Part shown: in pieces, positions 43,025 to 48,471 of the stretch | Numbering within the stretch: position 1 is the first letter of the stretch | Layout of the letters: every line of letters starts with the position of its first letter | Origin: Draconibacterium orientale | GTDB lineage: Bacteria; Bacteroidota; Bacteroidia; Bacteroidales; Prolixibacteraceae | Direction of reading: 5' to 3' | NCBI GenBank assembly: GCA_020726265.1 | Contig: DYSZ01000007.1 | Coordinates: 1-48,471 of the forward strand | Length of the DNA stretch: 48,471 nt | Program-made: the position numbers and the translations under genes | Notes under the pieces: model-generated | Seen by the model: the letters and a program-made list of their open reading frames with translations, nothing else | The model's database searches: none | Told to the model about the DNA's origin: nothing

Positions 43025-43081
43025 ATAAAAATAAAGTTAAAGGCAGCGAAGATTCAGATTTTACAGTTTTATGTTTTATTT

Positions 43082-43100
43082 TTAACCGGTTTTTAACCGG
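43082..43100. promoter_or_regulatory. Tandem AACCGGTT-type operator in the divergent promoter
   Basis: TTAACCGG occurs at 43082 and 43093, 11 bp apart, and each copy overlaps the palindrome AACCGGTT. It sits between the divergent PlcP-like and DUF2062 genes. It may extend the phased PHO array or be a separate operator. A hairpin ATCCCGA-TTTA-TCGGGAT follows at 43143-43160. Confidence 0.4.
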
Positions 43101-43240
43101 TTGAACAGTAGTGTTTTGTAGTTTTGCGGCGCAATGAAACGAATCCCGATTTATCGGGATAAGTTACATCGGGTGAGAAAATTGATAAAATAGACGAAGC
43201 ATAACCGCCAACTAATCAGCAACTTTAATATTTTGTCCAA

Positions 43241-43771
43241 ATGAAAAGACAACCATTCAGATTCGATTCGATAAATACAATCCTGAACAGGCGCAAGGTG
43301 CGAATATTAAGGTTCTTAAATGCCCAACCCGGTAATCCGAAACACAAAGCACTTTCGATTACAACCGGTATTTATCTCGGGTTTTTTCCTGTAATCGGGG
43401 TCACTACAGTTTTAAGCTTGATAGTATCTTTTGTTTTCAGGATGAATCATTTTTTGGTACAAGGATTAAATCTGTTGCTCGCACCAGTGCATCTTGCAGT
43501 AATTCTTCCTGTGCTGAAAGCAGGGCGGTGGCTGTTTTTTGGCGATGGCCACGTAATCAGCGCAATTTCGTTTCAACATGGATTCAGCCTTGAAGCGTTT
43601 CAACCTCTTTTTGAAAGTTTTGCAGGCGGAATTATCCTTTGGGCAATTGTTGCAACCGTAACAAGCCCAGGCGTATATTTTCTGATATTAAAAATCGTTG
43701 AAAAACAAATAAAGGAAACAGTTTCAACCCACCAGGATAAACTGTATCAGAAAAATAGAAACGGGCTGTAA
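43241..43771 (+). CDS. DUF2062 membrane protein
   Basis: 176 residues. Basic N-terminus (about 1-45, NRRKVRILRFLNAQPGNPKHKA) then the DUF2062 core GIYLGFFPVIGVTTVLSLIVSF and further membrane helices (GLNLLLAPVHLAVILPVL, FAGGIILWAIVATVTSPGVYF). In Bacteroidota this domain is often fused to, or next to, glycosyltransferases. It is divergent from the PlcP-like/glycosyltransferase operon and shares its promoter region, so a link to glycolipid handling is plausible. Function unproven. Confidence 0.83.
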   Translation: MKRQPFRFDSINTILNRRKVRILRFLNAQPGNPKHKALSITTGIYLGFFPVIGVTTVLSLIVSFVFRMNHFLVQGLNLLLAPVHLAVILPVLKAGRWLFFGDGHVISAISFQHGFSLEAFQPLFESFAGGIILWAIVATVTSPGVYFLILKIVEKQIKETVSTHQDKLYQKNRNGL

Positions 43772-43790
43772 ACACCTGTTTTACAGCCCG
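43762..43790. terminator. Terminator between DUF2062 and peroxiredoxin genes
   Basis: CGGGCTGTAAA (43762-43772) pairs with TTTACAGCCCG (43780-43790). It includes the DUF2062 stop codon and can serve both convergent genes. Confidence 0.7.
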
Positions 43791-43817
43791 CTGTTCAAAA
43801 TAAGTTAAAAAAACCTG

Positions 43818-44528
43818 CTATTTTTTCAGAATTTTGTCAAGCACAGTTTCTTTCGAAATCTTTTTGGTACAGAAGAACCAGTCTTTACATTCCAACCCTT
43901 CTTCTTTCCCGTCCATGCGGTCTTTTGCAGTTCCGCACGAACCGGCAGGCGAAATAATCACATCATCACCCGGACGCCAGTCGGCAGGTGTGGCAATCTT
44001 AAACTCGTCGGCAGTTTGCAGCGCAAGTACCACGCGGTACAACTCGTCGAAATTACGACCAAGGCTGAGCGGATAATAAATAATAGTGCGGATAACGCCG
44101 GCAGGGTCAATTACAAACACTGCGCGTACAGCTTTTGTGTTGCTTTCGCCGGGCATCATCATCCCGTATTTTTTGGCTACTTCCATGGTAATGTCTTCGA
44201 TGAGCGGGAATGTAACTTCCACATCTTTCATACCTTTGTACTCAATTTTTTCCTTGATGGTGCGTAGCCAGGCAATGTGGCTGTACAATCCGTCAACAGA
44301 GAGGCCCACGAGTTTGCAGTTGGCTTCGTTAAACTGTTTTTCGAGGGTTGCAAAAGTCATAAACTCCGAGGTACAAACCGGTGTAAAGTCGGCCGGGTGG
44401 CTGAAAAGAATTACCCAGCTACCTTTGTAATCGACCGGGAAATTGATGTCGCCCTGTGTTGTTACTGCCTTAAAATCAGGCGCTTTGTCGCCAATGCGTG
44501 GCATGGCATAAACTTGATTTTCTTCCAT
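43818..44528 (-). CDS. Peroxiredoxin, Prx6 type
   Basis: 236 residues. Peroxidatic Cys52 in HPADFTPVCTSEF, the Prx6-specific GLSVDGLYSHIAWL and a long C-terminal extension beginning near LALQTADEFKIATPADWRPGD. Three more cysteines follow (GSCGT, LECK, FFCT), as in archaeal-type Prx6 enzymes, and may resolve the active-site sulfenic acid. It reduces hydrogen and organic peroxides in the cytosol. A PerR/Fur-type gene lies 78 bp upstream on the same strand, so induction by peroxide is likely. Confidence 0.94.
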   Translation of the reverse strand: MEENQVYAMPRIGDKAPDFKAVTTQGDINFPVDYKGSWVILFSHPADFTPVCTSEFMTFATLEKQFNEANCKLVGLSVDGLYSHIAWLRTIKEKIEYKGMKDVEVTFPLIEDITMEVAKKYGMMMPGESNTKAVRAVFVIDPAGVIRTIIYYPLSLGRNFDELYRVVLALQTADEFKIATPADWRPGDDVIISPAGSCGTAKDRMDGKEEGLECKDWFFCTKKISKETVLDKILKK

Positions 44529-44606
44529 TTTTATAAAATTTAAATATTAATGTAATTATTCTGTTGGCCATTCTGCGGCCATGTTTTTACTTCGTTCATT
44601 TGATTT

Positions 44607-45026
44607 TTAGCATTTATTAAAAGTCCCTTTTATCTGCAACACAAATTCTTCAATCTTGAAACCAGAAATATTTTTTGATTCAAAGTATTTTTTCAGCAGT
44701 TCATCAAGTTCAGCATCATGGTAATCTTCAATTAAATCGCAGTTCGAACAATACAAATGATGGTGACTTTCAAGAATCCCATCGTACCGCATAAAATTGC
44801 GGTCGGTAGTTACTTTTTTTATCAGCCCGTTTTCCACCAGTGTTTCAAGAACTTTGTAAACTGTTCCGATGGCAACATTCGGATGTGTTTTTCTGATGAA
44901 TTCGATGATGTTTTCGGCTGTGGGATGATTATTCAACTCATACACGGCTTCAAGAATCGCCATTCTTTGAGGCGTGATTTTCATTCCCTTTTCAGCTAAT
45001 TTCTGTTTCAACAATTTGTTGTCCAT
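44607..45026 (-). CDS. perR: Fur/PerR-family repressor
   Basis: 139 residues. Winged-helix domain (GMKITPQRMAILEAVYELNNHPTAE split at the helix, GTVYKVLETLVENGLI) and dimer domain with the metal site around YDGILESHHHLYCSNC (Cys93, Cys96). The protein ends FNKC, with Cys139 as the last residue, so the second CxxC of the usual structural zinc site is incomplete. Position upstream of a peroxiredoxin suggests the peroxide-sensing PerR branch rather than Fur. Confidence 0.87.
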   Translation of the reverse strand: MDNKLLKQKLAEKGMKITPQRMAILEAVYELNNHPTAENIIEFIRKTHPNVAIGTVYKVLETLVENGLIKKVTTDRNFMRYDGILESHHHLYCSNCDLIEDYHDAELDELLKKYFESKNISGFKIEEFVLQIKGTFNKC

Positions 45027-45045
45027 GTCCCTTAAAAAATACTTA

Positions 45046-45058
45046 AATAAGAATTATT
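45046..45058 (-). promoter_or_regulatory. Possible PerR/Fur box
   Basis: AATAA-GAA-TTATT inverted repeat 20-32 bp upstream of the perR start, similar to the AT-rich Fur-family boxes. It would allow autoregulation. Short and AT-rich, so it could be chance. Confidence 0.3.
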
Positions 45059-45059
45059 C

Positions 45060-45437
45060 TCCGTTAAGAACAAAAGTTGCGTGAAAAGGTTTACGGGAAA
45101 TTCAAAATTGGGTTAATTTTTTTATGTTGTTTGGTAAACTTTGATGAGATTTCTCTCTCGAATGCCTGGGATTAGGATGACAGGGCTTTTTTATGCCTTA
45201 TTCGTTGTCATTTTGAGGTATCACCCAAGAATAATATTTTGGAACGATGAAGCAATCTTTAATCGCTAATTATCATTACAAAAGAAAAATCTGTCATTGG
45301 TAGCGAAATGAAATGAAGCCCCGTCTGAACAAACGGGCAGGGAAAGAATCTCATCCTAAATAATATTTTTACCGGATAGTAAACTTTTTTTTAATGTTTC
45401 AATAATTTCTAAGAACTGCTTGTTATGAGGCATAAAA
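45060..45437. other. Gene-free spacer upstream of perR
   Basis: I see no coding frame. Phrases such as GAGATTTCTCTCTCG and AGGATGACAGGG look like the decayed dispersed intergenic sequence seen in many Bacteroidota; this is from memory and not verifiable here. Confidence 0.4.
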
Positions 45438-45439
45438 AA

Positions 45440-45475
45440 ACGGGACTTACCAGGTTTTAACCTGATCAGTCCCGT
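45440..45475 (-). terminator. Terminator of the DUF2147 gene
   Basis: ACGGGACT and AGTCCCGT form the outer stem around an inner CAGGTT/AACCTG hairpin. On the minus strand it is followed by TTTTTTTAT, 25 bp past the stop at 45500. Confidence 0.8.
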
Positions 45476-45499
45476 CAATATTTTTAACTTACAAATTAA

Positions 45500-45943
45500 T
45501 TACAAAGTTGTGCGGTACCACTCCGAACTTTTTCCCATCCAGCGCATTCCCATCACAAAACCTTTGAGTTTCAGCAGGTCGTTACTTTCAAGCCAGGCAT
45601 AACAGTCGTAGGTTTTGCCGCCTTTCGGGTCGTAAATTTTACCATCTTCCCATTCTTTATCACCGGCATTGTGCACAAAGCCACTCAAAATCTGTAATCC
45701 GATGAGCGAACGGGTTTGCAATTTTGCGTCCGGGTTTTTGTCGTCAACCGGTGGCTTGCCGTTCACATATTTTTCAGGAATCATGTACACGATTGTGCCA
45801 ATGTACTTTCCGTTTACTTTTTCGACCTTAATCTTTGTGGTTTTTTCGTCGTTCCACCAAATACCCACAATTTTATCGGCTTCCTGTGCAATGCCTGCCA
45901 TGGTGTATAACCCAAGAAATAAAATGAGAATAAGTTTTTTCAT
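45500..45943 (-). CDS. DUF2147 secreted protein
   Basis: 147 residues from the ATG at 45943 (the frame runs to a TTG at 45952). Signal peptide KKLILILFLGLYTMAGIAQ, then the lipocalin-like DUF2147 fold: IVGIWWNDEKTTKIKVEK, YIGTIVYMIPEKYVNGKPP, SLIGLQILSGFVHNAGDKEW, GKIYDPKGGKTYDCYAWLES and LKLKGFVMGMRWMGKSSEWYR. The family is periplasmic and widespread; its function is unknown. It stands alone, divergent from the penicillin acylase gene. Confidence 0.9.
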   Translation of the reverse strand: MKKLILILFLGLYTMAGIAQEADKIVGIWWNDEKTTKIKVEKVNGKYIGTIVYMIPEKYVNGKPPVDDKNPDAKLQTRSLIGLQILSGFVHNAGDKEWEDGKIYDPKGGKTYDCYAWLESNDLLKLKGFVMGMRWMGKSSEWYRTTL

Positions 45944-46029
45944 ACATTTCAAATTTAAATTTAGCGGAATAAATATAATATTTTAAACTTGAATCAGTAC
46001 CTTGCTGTTCTTTTTTAAATTACATCACA

Positions 46030-48417
46030 ATGAAGATTTTAAAACGCATTCTGATTGGGCTTGTAATATTGATAGTTTTAACCGTACTGGCAGGTTTATT
46101 CTTTCTGAAAAACCTGCAAAAATCGGCCATCCCCGATTATAATAAAGATGTGAAACTGGGCGGGTTAACCACCGAAGTAACCATAAGGCGCGATTCGTTT
46201 GGTATTCCGCACATCGAAGCGCAAAACGAAAACGACCTGTATGTTGCCGTTGGTTTTGCCATGGCGCAGGATCGCCTCTGGCAAATGGATTTGTTGCGCA
46301 GGGTTACGCAGGGACGACTTTCTGAAATTCTGGGCAAAGAACAGGTAAATACCGATTTGCTTTTGCGTTCGCTCCGGTTTGAAGAAAAATCGGAGAAAAT
46401 TTTAGCCGAAACATCATCCGAAATCAAAACAGCACTCGAAGCTTTCTCGGCGGGTGTTAATCAATATATGGCTTATCATCCGCTGCCACCCGAATTTAAA
46501 ATTCTTGGTTATCACCCTGACCCGTGGCAACCTGTTCATTCGGTAAACCTGATTGGTTACATGGCGTGGGACCTCTCGTCGGGTTGGGGAATGGAGCTGC
46601 TTTTGGAGCAATTGAAAACAAAAGTTTCTGCCCAACAACTTGTTGAACTTATACCCGACCTGGCCAACGCAAAAACTGCTGTTTATGCTGATTTTCGCAA
46701 ACCTGCATTTCCGGTTGGAGAAACACTTTTGTCGGCAGGTGAAACCCTTGATGTATTGGGTGCGCAGGTTTTTTATGGCAGCAACAACTGGGCAGTTTCG
46801 GGAGCCAAAAGCACCAACGGAAAACCCATCGTGGCCAACGATATGCACCTCGGGTTAAACGCACCCGGAATCTGGTACCAGATGCATCAGCGTGTGGAGG
46901 GTAAACTGAATGTAACCGGACTTGTTTTGCCCGGTCAGCCTTTTGTGATTGCAGGTCACAACGATTCTATTGCCTGGGGAATGACCAACGTGACGGTTGA
47001 CGACCTCGATTTTTATGCTGAAAAACTGAACGACGATTCAACAAAATACCTTCTCGATGGCGAATGGAAAAATTTGCTGGTGAAAACCGAAAAGATAAAA
47101 ACGAAAGAAGGGGAGGAGGTTGAAAAAATGCTCCGGTTTACGCACCGCGGCCCCATCGTAAACGACTTTAAAAAGGAGGCGGCAACACCGGTTTCCATTC
47201 ACTGGTTAGGCAACGAAATGAGCAACGAAATCCGTTCGGTATTTTTGCTGAACAGGGCAAAAAACTGGAGCGATTTCAGGGATGCTGTTTCAACATTTAA
47301 AGCGGTAAGCCAGAATATTGTGTATGCCGATGCTGCCGGAAACATCGGGCTGCAATGCAGCGCCGGCGTTCCCATCCGGGCTGGCAACGGTATTCAGGTT
47401 TACCCCGGCGACAGCAGTAAATACGACTGGCAGGGAATGGTTCCGTTTGAAGAATTGCCGTTTGAGTTTAACCCGCCCCGGGGTTATGTTTCATCGGCCA
47501 ACAACAAAACAGTACCCGACGATTATCCATATTACATCAGTTATTGGTTCGCAACCACCGACCGCATCGACCGCATCCGCGAAATGCTTGAAGCAAAACC
47601 ACAATTGGGAGCTGAGGATTTTGCTGCCATTCATGGCGATGTAAAATCTAAAAAGGCCGAAAAATTTACACCGGTTTTTGTTGCAGCAATAAAAACTGAA
47701 CAAGGGTTGAATGATACTGAAAAAGCTGTTCTTGCAAAAATGGAAAGCTGGAATTTCGAACTTACCCGCGAAAGCCAGGCTGCTTCGGTTTTTGAAATTC
47801 TTTACCGGAAAACTGCTGAAAACCTTGTAAAAGATGACCTCTCGCCTGAACTTTTTACTGCTGTAAAAGGCCAGCGGATGTTGCTTGAAAGCCTGATGCA
47901 GTACATTCTTACAAACAAAACTTCGGAGTGGATTGATGATAAAACGACTACCGAAACCGAGACTTTTGAAAATATTGTGGGTCGTTCGTTTAAAGAAACA
48001 ATTGCGGATTTAACCGCCGAATTAGGCAGCGACTCTGAGCAATGGAGCTGGGGGAAAATGCACACTTTTACCATTGGCCATCCGCTGGGCGTAGTAAAAA
48101 TGCTCGACAAAGCTTTTCACCTGAACCGCGGTCCGTTTGAAACAAAAGGAAGTTTTCATACTGTCGGGCCATATTCGTACTCGTACAACAATCTGTACAA
48201 AGTGAATCATGGCGCGTCGCACCGGCATATATTCACCACGGCCAACTGGGACGAATCAAAAACAGTGATTCCAACCGGAACCAGCGGCATTCCGGCCAGC
48301 CCGTTTTATCTCGACCAAACCGAAATGTACCTAAACAACCGATACCACGCCGACCCGTTCAGCAAAGCAGCAGTTGAAAAAGCAGCTAAATTCAGAATGA
48401 AGGTTGTGCCGAAATAG
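46030..48417 (+). CDS. Penicillin acylase family N-terminal-nucleophile hydrolase
   Basis: 795 residues. An N-terminal hydrophobic segment (ILIGLVILIVLTVLAGLFFL) acts as a signal or membrane anchor. The alpha chain has TIRRDSFGIPHIEAQNENDLY and GFAMAQDRLWQMDLLRRVTQGRL. The catalytic Ser251, freed by self-cleavage after Gly250, is in FYGSNNWAVSG. The beta chain shows VANDMHLGLNAPGIWYQM and VTVDDLDFYAEKL. Members hydrolyse amide bonds of penicillins, acyl-homoserine lactones or other N-acyl compounds in the periplasm; the substrate cannot be told from sequence. It begins 87 bp from the divergent DUF2147 start. Confidence 0.95.
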   Translation: MKILKRILIGLVILIVLTVLAGLFFLKNLQKSAIPDYNKDVKLGGLTTEVTIRRDSFGIPHIEAQNENDLYVAVGFAMAQDRLWQMDLLRRVTQGRLSEILGKEQVNTDLLLRSLRFEEKSEKILAETSSEIKTALEAFSAGVNQYMAYHPLPPEFKILGYHPDPWQPVHSVNLIGYMAWDLSSGWGMELLLEQLKTKVSAQQLVELIPDLANAKTAVYADFRKPAFPVGETLLSAGETLDVLGAQVFYGSNNWAVSGAKSTNGKPIVANDMHLGLNAPGIWYQMHQRVEGKLNVTGLVLPGQPFVIAGHNDSIAWGMTNVTVDDLDFYAEKLNDDSTKYLLDGEWKNLLVKTEKIKTKEGEEVEKMLRFTHRGPIVNDFKKEAATPVSIHWLGNEMSNEIRSVFLLNRAKNWSDFRDAVSTFKAVSQNIVYADAAGNIGLQCSAGVPIRAGNGIQVYPGDSSKYDWQGMVPFEELPFEFNPPRGYVSSANNKTVPDDYPYYISYWFATTDRIDRIREMLEAKPQLGAEDFAAIHGDVKSKKAEKFTPVFVAAIKTEQGLNDTEKAVLAKMESWNFELTRESQAASVFEILYRKTAENLVKDDLSPELFTAVKGQRMLLESLMQYILTNKTSEWIDDKTTTETETFENIVGRSFKETIADLTAELGSDSEQWSWGKMHTFTIGHPLGVVKMLDKAFHLNRGPFETKGSFHTVGPYSYSYNNLYKVNHGASHRHIFTTANWDESKTVIPTGTSGIPASPFYLDQTEMYLNNRYHADPFSKAAVEKAAKFRMKVVPK

Positions 48418-48471
48418 GGAGAAAGAAGAAAGAAGAAGCCAAGAACATGCCGAAGAACTGGACGCAAACTC

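Noticed and set aside
46414-46848. 144-codon minus-strand frame inside the penicillin acylase gene
   Set aside because: The acylase has intact family motifs across the same region, including the catalytic Ser at 251. The antisense frame has none.

Overview
The window looks like a chromosome segment from a free-living, probably marine or sediment, Bacteroidota (class Bacteroidia, Marinilabiliales/Prolixibacteraceae-like; the order is inferred). Supporting signs are two C-terminal type IX secretion (T9SS) sorting domains, two TonB-dependent receptors with N-terminal carboxypeptidase-regulatory-like domains, two formylglycine sulfatases, lipoproteins, AT-rich spacers and a few TAnnTTTG-type -7 promoter elements. 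Almost every gene has an intact frame. The exceptions are one decayed regulator (10.7-11.25 kb) and the acetolactate decarboxylase cut by the left edge.

Layout. 1-3.8 kb: a minus-strand group of two secreted sulfatases and an acetolactate decarboxylase lipoprotein. 4.0-10.2 kb: housekeeping and small genes: beta-phosphoglucomutase-like HAD hydrolase, trpS, a hicBA toxin-antitoxin pair, trpB2 preceded by a Trp-codon leader peptide and terminator (candidate attenuator), a lipoate ligase and a small lipoprotein. 10.4-16.1 kb: a decayed AraC/TPR-type regulator, a T9SS-secreted protein and a TPR histidine kinase/LuxR-type response regulator pair with a small membrane protein. 16.3-17.8 kb: a GH30 glycosidase.

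17.9-43.8 kb is the most coherent part and reads as a phosphate-starvation island. It holds a PiT transporter and its DUF47 partner, PhoR/PhoB-type regulators, an OprO/P-like porin with a beta-helix lipoprotein, a TonB receptor with a T9SS-secreted double beta-helix protein, and a second TonB receptor followed by a beta-helix protein, a purple-acid-phosphatase-like enzyme and a beta-propeller phytase. A further operon carries a PlcP/LpxH-like metallophosphoesterase, an MGDG-synthase/MurG-like glycosyltransferase and a small unknown protein. Direct repeats with a TTAACA/TTACA core at exact 11-bp spacing (TGTTAA/TGTAA in gene orientation), the geometry of PhoB boxes, stand upstream of at least eight of these transcription units. 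Two small unknown proteins (32.4 and 40.7 kb) are paralogues and both lie in this regulon.

The working model is that PhoB controls Pi uptake, capture and hydrolysis of organic phosphate at the cell surface, and replacement of membrane phospholipids by glycolipids. The lipid-remodelling operon and the small paralogous proteins are the best candidates for something not yet described in this phylum.

43.8-48.4 kb: Prx6-type peroxiredoxin with a PerR/Fur-type regulator, a DUF2147 protein and a penicillin-acylase-family hydrolase. I saw no rRNA, tRNA, CRISPR array, prophage or intact insertion sequence.
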